A program made the translations under genes and the position numbers. Under the pieces are notes generated by a model that saw nothing but the letters and a program-made list of their open reading frames with translations, was not told the DNA's origin and did no database searches. A DNA stretch of 64,000 bases from Ciona intestinalis (lineage: Eukaryota; Chordata; Ascidiacea; Phlebobranchia; Cionidae), in NCBI RefSeq assembly GCF_000224145.3, contig NC_020176.2, positions 620,693-684,692 on the forward strand. The letters run 5' to 3'. Of the stretch, positions 46,501-57,218 are shown piece by piece (position 1 is the stretch's first letter; each line of letters opens with the position of its first letter).

Positions 46501-49500
46501 GCAACGTATTGTAACAGCAGGGTGGAACCGACATGTCAGAATTTACTTGGATTCTTACGGGAACGACCAATATGAGTTGTTGAACCAAACACATGATGAT
46601 GATGTACTAAGCCTGGACTATCACAAGTCAGATTCATTACTCGCATCAGCATCTTATGATGGGGATGTCTATATATGGTCAGTTGATGCTGGGGAAGTAC
46701 TCATGACATTCAACATGCATATAAGCTTGTTGCCAATACACAGAGAAGACCAGGTTGTTAAGAAGGAGAAAAAACACAGGGTTCGAAAGTTGAAGAAGCC
46801 ATACAGTACTGCAAGCAGTGCATCTGGTATAATGTTTGCTATTAACTCTTTTCTAAGTATCATTTATAAAACTTAATGCAAGCTGCAATAAATGTAACAA
46901 GTATTTTGTTTCAATTTAACTAATACGGTTTATTTAATCAGGGAAAATTAATAATTAGAATTATATATTTTGCTATACAAGTTTAGATAACGAATAATAA
47001 ATAGTCCTACTTAAATTTGTAGTCAAGATACAAACATCATTCATCCAGGGTCATGTTTTGTCGATGCTGTTCATATTTGGTTTATACTCCTATATCAAGT
47101 GTAGCTTTTGTAAATTTATTCCTTGTGTTCGTAAAAATACTATTCCTACTTAAATTTGTATACAAAACATCATGTCTCTCTGGTCATGTTCTGTGGATGC
47201 TCCCCAAGCCCCCAATTACACATTTCTTTAGTTTGTACTATCCCTTTTATGGCCCATATCACTCCTATGTTAAAGTAGGCATTTTGTGCATATTAGCTAC
47301 ATTGTACGTACCAATCAGGCATCCATATAACTGCACTGAATAATGAATGTTGATATAAAACCTCAACAAATAAAACAGAGTCAGAAAGCAAGAAATCCCG
47401 TCATGGAAGAAGGTCGGCCACAACTATTGGGTTTGTTGTGAAGAAAGATGATGTGTGGTTGCCATCTAATTTACCATGGCTGAAGAAGAGTAAAAAGCAA
47501 TGGAATGGTAGGTGGAAGGTGGATGAATAAGATAATATTGTTGGAATTTGCATAGCATCAAAATAGTGGCACATATGGTTAAAATGTTGATTTTGTTATA
47601 GAATAATGTAAAATATTGATTGTTAAATCTTCGATTGTGCAATGCTAAGAAGATTATCTTAACATCTCGTACGACTGAACAACTAAGGCAAGGATCTCAT
47701 TCTCATATCCAAAACCTCTTTGTCATCATTTATCAGCCACCTTTGTGATGAATGTCTGTTCTATTTTTAGTTTGTCAGGTTTCTATCAGTACTACTGCTT
47801 TTTGTTAACATTTTAGACAAAGAAGAAAGCGTTTCCTCTGACAGTACTTTCAGTGAGACCGAAAGTGAGCGCACTCACTCCTCCAACTCTAGGAGCAGCT
47901 CAAGGTCAAGTGCCAATGAAGAAATTCATAAGAAAGCCATGCAGACCGACCGTGCGGTTTATAAAGTCCTTTTCCTCCAAATGAGACAAGCATCAGAGAC
48001 ATGCTCTACACTTATAACAGCGGGAACTGATGGCTGGTTAAGCGCTTGGTCTGTTCATCAACGTGGTGGTATGCTGGGTTACTACCATGCTTGTAAGAAG
48101 CGGGACAGAGGTGACTTTGTTACCTTCATGGTAAGCGATGAGAAGAATAAGGTTCTGGTAACTGGGGACAGCAGAGGTTATCTTAGAGTGTGGGATATTG
48201 AGAAGTATTGCAATGAAGAAGATGTTGTTAGGAGAAGATCAATTGTAGACTCATCAATGGAAATGACATCTTCATATGCCTCATCTGTTTATTCAGTAAG
48301 TTTAAACTAAATGTATTAAATCCTTTCAAGTCAGTGATTCTCATACTGCTTTTTACTTGTGTACCATCTTTCATTTCATGAACCTCGTACCACTCAATTG
48401 AAAAAGAATATGGTACAGGTAATAAAATCAAAATAAGCTGCTTGCCTTACAACAATTTTGTTTTTGTGAAAACAGTTTTCTTACCAAACCATCTACTTAT
48501 TTTAACACATTTTACAACACTGTTCAGTTCCACATACATGTCTTTATCACTGTATCATAAATCACCATACTAACATATTTGTCATTGCAGTATCAATCCA
48601 ACTGTCGATATCTACCAACCGACCAACCCCCAGTGTTAAAGATGTCGGTTCGAGCACACACCTCTGCAGTCACTTCCATAGCTTATGTCACAAACTATGG
48701 GATGATTGCATCTGGAGGGGTGGATGGGAGTGTAAGGTTGTGGGCAATCAATGGGAGATATATTGGAACTTTTGGCCAACCAGATTCATGGAGCATTGAC
48801 TTACCAATTGAGGTAACAAAACAACTGCATTGGCTGTTGGGTGGTAAACTGTTGCCCAAATCTCTGGGTGTTGGGGTACAGTTCCATCCAGGACGTTACC
48901 AATGTAGAATAGACTATAGATCAAAACTACGATGGGCATTAAGTCAAATGGGAAATCTTTTGACTGATGGTTCTGAGATAAAATTTTAGCTTATGCCTGA
49001 ACACTTGTATCAAAGTTTTAAAGACAGGCACAATTATTGTTTTTCTGTTTTGAATTAACCACCCCCCTTTTAAAAAATGCATTTTTCAGGAAATAACTTT
49101 AAAACATACAGCTCTTAACCAAGTATTAAATCGAATATGATGTTATTTCTACCAGCACATTACTATGTGATACCTTGATGATACCATACTTTACAGATGA
49201 GTGAGCTGCCAGTAGCCATACCCTCAGATGTAAGACGGGTAGCTTCACCCACAACGCTACGTACGGCTAAAGGCAGCGTTCATACGCAGTGGAAGCAAGT
49301 GAAAAATGCAGTGAATTTTGTCAACCTAGCAGGAAGGCTAAATGATATGAATATGAATACGAAAGCTTCTAAGAAACCGATACCAAAAGCAGTACGAGTG
49401 GTACAGGAGGAAATGGTCAGGAGAAATTCAATTGAACAAAGGCTTAATGCAGTTTCAGACAGATTACTTGAGGTATAACTTGGTAACAGGTATGGAAGCT

Positions 49501-52500
49501 TGATATATTGGTTACTGGAGGTATGTGAAGTATATGAATACAGCATACAGGTATGGAGGTTTTATGCTGGTATTTTTACCTTAGTACACTCAAGAAAATG
49601 GTCCAGGCTAAATTTAAGTTAAAATAGTGTGATACAGCACTCAATTATGGCAATTCTGATACAAAAAAAGATAGAAACAGGTCTTTTAGCAAAAAAAAGA
49701 CATTAAAATTCAGTGAATTCCCTTAAAGCTTCCATAGAATAAAAAAGTATCTTTTCGAATTGATTTTTTTGATCAGAATTTCAGGACATGTCACTTCTTT
49801 GACATGCTAATGAATGCATAACAGCCACTTAAATATCTAACACTATTCAATGTAAAGGAATCTGCACCTGAGACAGCCATGGAATCTCGACAAAGAAGGG
49901 GAAGTGTAACTGTATGGATGCAAGATATTCCTCATTCTATAACATGCAAGCATAAATCAGTTGATCAAGTAAGACATCTTAGTGATAAATGTAAACTGTG
50001 ATTCTAAAAATTGGAATCGTAAAAGGGCGTTTCTACCCTTTCATAATTTATCAACTATAAAATAGCCAGTATTAAATTGAACAGATTGAACATCTGTTCT
50101 TCTATGTGGACAAGTCCTAGTCGGGTAACTAGGATTTAGGCTAAATTCAAGTCAAAAAAATGTCTTAGGGTGGGATGTGCTCATGCCTATAAATAAAGCT
50201 CTCTAAATTCAAGTTTATGAAGACACCAGTTAATCATAATATGCTGCATTTGATAACATAGTCTTACATAAACTAGACATTAGGCTACCAGTTCTTTTAT
50301 TCCAGGTTGAACAAACCTTTCAAAGAATAAAGAAAGAAGGATTGAAAAGCAAGATACTGGGAAATATCAATTACAAACCTAAATTGAGACACAGAAGGCA
50401 TAGAATTGATACTGATATTAAGTATGTAAATATTGTCTACTTAACATATTCTTTTATTTTTTTATTTAAATCAAATTTAAAGTCAAATGATAATCAATTA
50501 TATATACTGGTTTTAAAGGAAAAGATTGTGTATCTATTACTTAATCCATGTAAATATGAATATATAGGCTAATAGGCATATTTACTGTTATCTGCTTTCT
50601 TTTGGTTATTTTTATACTAATCTCTTTTTTGTTTCAAAATGAATAAATACAGAATTTGATTGAAGGTAGAATAAAATATTCCTGATTATTAATTACTGCT
50701 AGCTGCAGCAGGTTAATATTTATGAATTGAAATTATTTTCAGATGGTGCGACAAACATGCTGTGATATTTAATTCCCTTCCATTTGCGCAACTCAACCAA
50801 CCTGCCATACCCCCAACCCCTGAACATATGCGGAAGGAGAATAAAGAGAATGCGCGATATCATTTCAACATGGCGCAGAAGAAGTTACAATTATCTGCAG
50901 CTTTTAGACGAGCTTCAAGACAGGAAAGTCGACCGAAATCTAAAACTCCTGATTTTACTAAAACCCATGATAATGTTATCACCCTTCCACCAATTGGTGG
51001 CGGAAAAGAGCCACACAGATCTGGGGAGTTACGAAACGAAGCCGGCCATAAAATCGTGGTCAAAAAGTCAAATATTTCGAAACACAGAGCACCCTCACCT
51101 CTTGCCTCACTACCCGTCATTGCTTGAATAAAATCTCTATTTTATAAGTTGTACTATTATTTTCATTCTAACGTTACTTTAAACATGTATGCTTAGGCAA
51201 AAACTGAAATGACATGAAAGTAGAAATCATAAGAATAACACACATTTTGATGAAAGAAACTCCTCAGTTTCTAACATGTTGCCTTTGCTTCAAAAAGCAA
51301 CTATATTTCCTTTATAAAGTATTTAAGTAATTTATATTAAAAGTATCATTGTGCTTTTAACAGTGTTCTAAACCTTACACCGTTTATATACCATTGCAAA
51401 AAAATAACCAATTCAACAAGTAAATTCAACAAAAATCATCACACAAGTAAATATAAACAAAAAACAAAACCCTTCAGCCTACATAGTATAAATCTTTCAA
51501 AATACATTAGTAAAGCCTAGAATCCTCAGACCAAATCAAACTTTGTTATAAAGCTTACATAGTTCTTACCTTACAATAACACGCAAAGCACCCAGGGGTG
51601 TAATCAGAATAGCTGGTGCGATCGTGTAAGCAACAAAGTTGAGGATTTCTCCAACTGCCACTGTAACAATATGCAGGTGATAACTTATTGGAAACCAAAT
51701 AGCCTGCCATGTTGTAATAATATAATAGGTAACAAAGTTTTATTAGTTGCAGAAGGACAGTGATAGCTAGATCAACAATCCTGTGAAGCAAAGTTCAAGT
51801 CACTGATTACATTGCTAATGTAAAAAGCAAACGCAGTGTACTAAATTCCAGAGTAAACCTCCCTACCCACTTGTGAGCAGGCAAATTATAAATATATTAA
51901 CTACAGACCCAAAGCTGAAGGATAACAGCTTCAAAATACATAATCTATGTGGTATTAAAAAGTAACCACTGTTTACTTTTGGTTATTATTATGACAGCCT
52001 CAGCTCTAAAGCTGGTTTCACACCAGACGCGTTTGACGGTAGGGTTGTGGTTCTTGTTACGCGGAAAGCAGCAGCGGCGTTTACACCAGTCGGCATTATG
52101 CAGTGACCACGTGATTTCTTCGGTTGAAGTGGAAGATGCGGAGCCCTTAAGCTTGCATGCATTTTAAAGAATTGCCATGGTTAAGAGTTTGAGACTTATT
52201 GGAGCTGCATGAGTTTAACTATTCTCAAACATTAACTTACTTGACAGCATACCAAGCCACCACCACCATTGAAGTAAATATCCAAAGCCATTCGCTCCTG
52301 GATCTAAAAGGAAATTACAACACATTAATTTACATACTAAAAGTACAATATATATTATATATATATATATATATATGTGTGGCATTTAGTATGTAGTGTC
52401 ATATTGCAATTTAAATAGAGCCATAAAAAGGTTGGCTACAGTTAATTTCAAACAGATGTATTAATGTATATATATAATATGTTTGAAAAAACTGTTATCT

Positions 52501-53333
52501 TCTCAAAAAAAAATTTAGAGTTATTTAGCAATAACTATGATTACAATACAGAATATTTGTTGCTTGATTTACACGTGTAGTTAGCTCCACTACTCCAGCG
52601 GTGACACGTCATTTATAATTGAATTGGAATTACAAAACCAACAAGTTAATCATTAATGTTAATAGGCTTATCTAGGTTATCACTGACATAAATTGTAATA
52701 CAACTAAAAGTACATGACGTCAATTGGCATGTGGGTTTATTATCCTAATATAATGTGGTGCAAGAACACAAATTGTGTATACTTTAATGATTTAGGATGC
52801 TAATATTTGAGCATTTTGCATTGTTGCAATGTGTGGGGTTCATTACCTAAAACTCAGTGTATAGCAAATTGTTTAATTTACTGAATAACAAGTTACACTG
52901 TTAAATAAAAAAGGTTTTGATATAAATGCCTGTGTCAAAAAAAATGTGTCAAAATAGAAACCATGCAATATATGAATAAAAATTATGTATATAGCCCATG
53001 TAGGCAAAACTGAAATATAAGTTCTTTGAGCATAATATAAATGACGCAAACTAATCAAAACTTGCAATAACTGACAGGTATCTCTGACTCTAATAATTTA
53101 ATTTAGGACAATTTATCTAGAAACTAGCTTAAAAATTGTTTCTTACCACTTTTTTTGTTCAATTCTCGATTTCTTATTAGTCCTTTCTTCTGTAAAATGA
53201 AACTCCCACCCACCAACACTGCTGAAATAACTGACAAAAGTAATCCAAAGTAGGGGTGAGAAGCTTTGGGGGTTTCTTCTGTGTCAGGCAAGTCAGATAG
53301 CAGCGAGCGACTTGACCAGTAGGGCATCGTCAT
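37598..53333 (-). CDS. NIPA-type magnesium transporter
   Basis: Six exons in phase: 53147-53333, 52241-52303, 51570-51660, 38868-39028, 38243-38505, 37598-37861, totalling 1029 nt (342 aa). ATG at 53333 follows a TTG-initiated extension I discarded. Family landmarks in order: FGLLLSVISAVLVGGSFILQ with KKG (TM1), NGFGYLLQWWWWLGMLS, AVGEILNFVAYTIAPAIL, TPLGALRVIVSAVLSSIFL, GEKLNRLGKIGVLLSLVGS, VIHAPTHE, APKRGHIDLMVYVTICNVVG, KGLGISIKD, and VVYFNKALALFNTSAISP. These match NIPA1-4 (SLC57), multi-spanning Mg2+ transporters of plasma membrane and endosomes. Which subfamily member it is I cannot say. Exons 3 and 4 join as GTA-AG|C-GCT to restore the conserved VIVSAVLSS. The intron between them is 12,541 bp and contains the opposite-strand EF-hand/WD40 gene. 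Intron 4 carries a MITE (38573-38752). Confidence 0.9.
38573..38752. mobile_element. MITE, diverged 'GGGGTAAGATG' family copy in NIPA intron 4
   Basis: Left end 'actgtggggtaagatgaata', right end 'ccatcttaccccaacctacc'. The interior has diverged. Confidence 0.7.
39029..40529. other. Intronic/intergenic stretch upstream of nested gene
   Basis: Lies inside NIPA intron 3 and 5' of the plus-strand gene start at 40530, so it should contain that gene's promoter. A SINE-body fragment is at about 39660-39720. No motif is clear enough to annotate. Confidence 0.6.
40530..51127 (+). CDS. EF-hand and WD40-repeat protein (WDR49/EFCAB8-like), nested gene
   Basis: Twenty-one plus-strand exons with agreeing phases total 4098 nt (1365 aa): 40530-40696, 41089-41203, 41543-41624, 41927-42033, 42269-42445, 42824-42998, 43299-43433, 43722-43996, 44221-44330, 44662-44862, 45026-45290, 45685-45823, 46139-46244, 46501-46826, 47379-47507, 47817-48295, 48591-48812, 49197-49472, 49858-49968, 50306-50421, 50743-51127. 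The N-terminus is low-complexity and basic. A canonical EF-hand loop follows (DNNCDGTVDWDEY, about aa 160), then LSYMLLEYQEK. The body is WD40 repeats (VTGSRDCDVRVWNPY, SKDKNVRVWDLRD, VTGSEDSMVCLWDIKTG, ASASYDGDVYIWSVDAG, VTGDSRGYLRVWDIEKY, ASGGVDGSVRLWAINGR), interrupted by a Ser-rich insert. The basic tail ends SPLASLPVIA, and AATAAA follows the stop at once. The EF-hand plus double-propeller layout resembles WDR49/WDR64/EFCAB8, often ciliary or testis-expressed; that role is inference. Entirely inside NIPA intron 3 on the opposite strand. Confidence 0.9.
52348..52376. repeat. (TA)n microsatellite
   Basis: Alternating TA tract in NIPA intron 1, between exons 52241-52303 and 53147-53333. Confidence 0.9.
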
Positions 53334-54267
53334 TTTGGAGGTAGAAATACACAATATTGTCAGACAAAGTTTATTTGTATAAATTGGCTTCTATGCTACA
53401 AAAAAAGGAACCTTTAAATTCAGGAAATGTACCTTCTTTGCAAAAGAAGATAAAAAGGCGAACATCATTTGTCCTGCACTATGGTGGGAAGTATGGCGTT
53501 TAAACAAGCAAGAAGTTCAGACTACAAACATTTATTAAATACCAATATTTTAAACAAAAGGCAATAAAAGTTGTATATACGAGAAATATGCATCGAGAAC
53601 ATCAAGGGTAAGAAATCTCTTAAACACAAAAGGCACGGAGAATGATTGCACATAAAATAAAAATATACAAGAACAAAAATAATCACACCAACACAATAAA
53701 ACCCACAGTTCCAACAGTTAAACTAAACAACTGAATTCACCACTTCTACCTACTAACAATTATTTAAAGTCATATTGATACAGCATGGTAAATAATGTAT
53801 GAATCAAATATAAACACATGCGATAACTGTTTGTATACTGTAGCCCATGAAACACTATGTTTAACACACCATGTATTTACCTAGCTTTGTTTAACACCTG
53901 ACACGTCATGCATGACAGATGACACGTTATGTTTGACACACTATGTTTATGCAATTATTCAAATACACCAGTGACAGTGTGTCACCATGGCCAAATACAG
54001 CCCATGGTGTGGACCCTGTTGTAATAAACCGATCTTTCGAAAAACAATAAAGCATATCCCATTAACATTATGCTGTATCATATGGCATTATAAGTCTGCA
54101 TTTAATTCTTATGAAAATATAGAACCCAAATTCATTTTATGATGGTATTACTATTACACACACTTTAGCAATAAAATAAAAGTTCATTATTATCTCATTA
54201 TTGTACGGCAATTATGGCTTACAGAAAAGACTCAAAGCCCCAACCCAGTGAAATATCTTTAGTTTGT

Positions 54268-55749
54268 TCATGTTGTGTCATCATCATTTCTATCCTTGTT
54301 CATGTTTGAAAACTCTTTTGTTTTATCAGCATACAACATACTGTAGTTATCAATGAGGTCATTATATCTTTGTTTTTCTTTATGTTCAAACTGAGATCCT
54401 CCTAAAACCTCAAGAAGAACTTCTCGAAACTGGCGACTCTCCTCTTTATTCATCCCGTTTCCGGTAAGATCATGGTTCGAGATAAGATGAACCTCTAACC
54501 TCGTTCCTGATCCGATCCCTGCATCCTCTAGCTCCCGACTTATATCATCTTCCATGCTCCGCAACATCCGATCCTGATCCCCATTATCCACCACCTCTCC
54601 GCTCATGGAGTCAACATGTTTCAAGGTTATCTTGACACCTTGGTTTCCCAGCAATACTGGGTCATAAAAATAGTTCCTCGCATAATTCTTCTTCTGCTGA
54701 TAAAACAACTCAATATCCTTCTGCACACTGCGGGCCACTGTTGCAGTGGGCAGATTCTCAGTGCTCAGGAACTTCTCCATAATAATAACAAGCAATTTTC
54801 GCAAGAGTTTTCCGGATAGCTCAACCAGGTTCTCTGGCTTCATGAAGCTTTGTATAACAGTCATAGCAAGATTTTTTACAAACTTTAACTTCATTTCTAA
54901 TAAAGAAAACTTTTCACTTGCATGTTTTAGAGAAACCTTTGAATTTGTTGCTCGACCATTTGACCAATGCCAATTCAATGCAGGTTTCTCAAGCCCAGCC
55001 ACTGGTTTAGGGATAATAGGTTGGCAACTGATATCTGCTTTTAATATTTTAGATGCAGGTTTAGTGTAAGGGTGTGCACAGATCAAAGGGGTTTTAATTA
55101 TAATCAAGTATGAGCAAGTTGATGGTTCATCCACTCTCTCAATGTAACTCTCAATTACAGAGTTATCGCAATAAAAACGAACCTCAGTACTCCTCTGTGC
55201 GTTAAGCAATCCACACATAGTACCATTAACATAAGTTTGCGAATGGTAAGACACTAATTTCTTTTCTTTCTTTTTAAACACAGAATGTTTTACTCCATCA
55301 TCATTTGTTTTATTTTTCCAATTATAATCTGCCTCAAAATCCCCAAGACTAATGGGTTCTCCCATGACTACTCCATCTTCACTATGGTATTGCTTAATTC
55401 TGCCATTAAAGCAAAACTCATAAGTCCACCAGCCTTTAATTGTAGTAAGACATGGTGATGAAAGTGACACCAACATTAAAGGTATTGGATGATCAGCAGG
55501 TACAAGGTCTACACTTTTATCTTCAGCTAGTGCCTTGGATGTATTGCAGTAATATGCCTGCCCGTATTTAGATGACAAACGTACACCATCTTTAGAGTTT
55601 AAATTTTCCTTATAAATTGGTGACTTTAAAATCTCAATATTATAATTTGAGTCTTTAAGATCTTCGATATTTAGAAACGCTTCTGCTGTATTTTCGTAAA
55701 TACATAAAACATTGAATACCAACAATAAACTATATAATTTGGTAACCAT
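54268..55749 (-). CDS. OS9: OS-9-like ER quality-control lectin
   Basis: Single uninterrupted frame of 493 residues with a signal peptide (MVTKLYSLLLVFNVLCIYEN). Residues about 98-235 form the MRH (mannose-6-phosphate receptor homology) domain: CLTTIKGWWTYEFCFNG with the WW-Y glycan-binding segment, QYHSE, YHSQTYVNGTMC, EVRFYCD, and YIERVDEPSTCSYLIIIKTP, the C-terminal part of the glycan pocket (R-x-x-E, Y). This matches OS-9, which recognises trimmed Man-glycans on misfolded glycoproteins and hands them to the HRD1-SEL1L ubiquitin ligase for ERAD. ERLEC1 has two MRH domains, and only one is present here. The long acidic/basic C-terminus is typical of OS-9. It has no ER-retention motif (ends NDDDTT). 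Vertebrate OS9 is multi-exon, whereas this locus has no introns in the coding region, which may reflect retroposition or intron loss. The reading frame is intact. Confidence 0.9.
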   Translation of the reverse strand: MVTKLYSLLLVFNVLCIYENTAEAFLNIEDLKDSNYNIEILKSPIYKENLNSKDGVRLSSKYGQAYYCNTSKALAEDKSVDLVPADHPIPLMLVSLSSPCLTTIKGWWTYEFCFNGRIKQYHSEDGVVMGEPISLGDFEADYNWKNKTNDDGVKHSVFKKKEKKLVSYHSQTYVNGTMCGLLNAQRSTEVRFYCDNSVIESYIERVDEPSTCSYLIIIKTPLICAHPYTKPASKILKADISCQPIIPKPVAGLEKPALNWHWSNGRATNSKVSLKHASEKFSLLEMKLKFVKNLAMTVIQSFMKPENLVELSGKLLRKLLVIIMEKFLSTENLPTATVARSVQKDIELFYQQKKNYARNYFYDPVLLGNQGVKITLKHVDSMSGEVVDNGDQDRMLRSMEDDISRELEDAGIGSGTRLEVHLISNHDLTGNGMNKEESRQFREVLLEVLGGSQFEHKEKQRYNDLIDNYSMLYADKTKEFSNMNKDRNDDDTT

Positions 55750-56565
55750 ATCCCCACAAGGTGTTATTACACGGCTGTTAAAACAAGAATAGTGTTACAA
55801 CATGTTTACCAAGAGCATGTAGTAATAAACAAAATACAACTCGTTGCCGTGGAACCAACGTTGGTTACTAAATAGTAAACACCGCTTAGCTCAGGGACCA
55901 TTTTCGCTACTTGTCCATCTGTGAACTTTGGTCAATAAGGTTAGATTTATAAAAATCAGATTACAATATTTTTCTATCGTAAAATATATAAAGTTCACGT
56001 TCTTGCGGGGCGGGCCAACCTAAGGAGACTCTGATCCTAAGTAGCTAAACACGGAGGTTCGGTTTCATACACCTCGTTCATGCTTACGAGCTTCGTGTGC
56101 TTGGCTGACAAATTTAGACAACAAATCATGGGTGAGCACTGTTTTTTTAGCAAATGCCGTTTAAATTTCTTGTCCGAGATTGCGCGTACATCGCCGGCAA
56201 AAAGAGTCACACAGTATTTCTGTATGGGGCTCACGATTCACGAAGCTGCCAGTGCAATAATTAAGATTACATAATCACAATATGGAATATCGACATAGGA
56301 CCAAATATTCACTATGCAAATAATAAAGCTTAAGACCGGACATTATGAAGACTATTTAAATCTAGAAGGCGTTGTTATGGTGTTGTCCTGTAATAATGAG
56401 GTAATAATGCCTAACATTGTTTGCGGACTTATTGCATGCGGCGTCGGGCGCTCTAATTATAATAGTTACGTCAGAATGGTGTAACTCTAGTTTTCAGGGG
56501 TTGTGTCACTAGTTTAATGCAGGCATCGTGGAACAAAATATGAGGGATGTCTTAAGTCGGTAAGT

Positions 56566-56625
56566 CTGTTCTTTATATCATAATATGTGCAATGACTGTT
56601 CTTTATATCATAATATGTGCAATGA
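56566..56625. repeat. Perfect 30-bp tandem duplication
   Basis: Two identical 30-bp units (ctgttctttatatcataata + tgtgcaatga) abut at 56595/56596. Perfect identity suggests a very recent event or an assembly artefact. Confidence 0.95.
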
Positions 56626-56849
56626 TATTAAAGTACAATAGCCAATGTTATATTTTTATTTTTTAAGTATTGCTGATAATTTGGACAGCCCATTAGTGAA
56701 CAATTGCCGTTAAGTGTCTTGCCCATGTACACATAGCCTAGAATGGTAGCAGCGACGAGCCGGCTTTGGTTTAGACTCGTTAGAACATTCTTTAATACTC
56801 TGTCATGGTGGTTAACCAAGTGGGTATTCCCAATACCATCACAAAATAA

Positions 56850-57000
56850 GATGTATAGTAAAGCGAAGTAAGATGGGACACTTTTAGCACTCGGTGTATC
56901 CAAATATCCGGTAATTCTTTAAATGTTCTTTGTTTACTACCAAATGGGCCGAAAAATTGAATGAAAAGGTTTCCCGCCTTCCCCCACCCTCACTATATTA
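56850..57000. mobile_element. MITE, internally deleted 'GGGGTAAGATGGGACA' copy
   Basis: Left end 'agtaagatgggacactttt', 'tatccaaatatcc', 'gtttactaccaaatgggccg', right end 'cccgccttcccccaccctca'. The middle is shorter than in the 17723-17920 reference copy. Confidence 0.75.
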
Positions 57001-57218
57001 TTAAAAACAGATATTATTACGCTTTTAAATCTGATACTTGCCTTCATTAGTCCTTTCTTGTATGTTTAACGGCTAATGATTATTGTTGCTAATTCTCTTC
57101 GTTGTTTTAATTAATTACCCTTGCTGCTGTACCGAAAAGCTCTGCAATATTTTATGTTGATATATTTCTAGTTTAACACTGATAAGAAATGGCGAAACAA
57201 TAAAGACATGGCAGTAAA

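Larger units (their letters stand above)
55750..57218. other. Intergenic region
   Basis: Between the OS-9 start and the GT31 stop. It contains dispersed-repeat copies (55995-56110), a 30-bp tandem duplication (56566-56625), a SINE-body fragment (56690-56765) and a MITE (56850-57000). No gene seen. Confidence 0.65.

Noticed and set aside
53334..53354. N-terminal extension of NIPA exon 1 from a TTG
   Set aside because: Not an ATG; the first in-frame ATG at 53333 gives a normal N-terminus.
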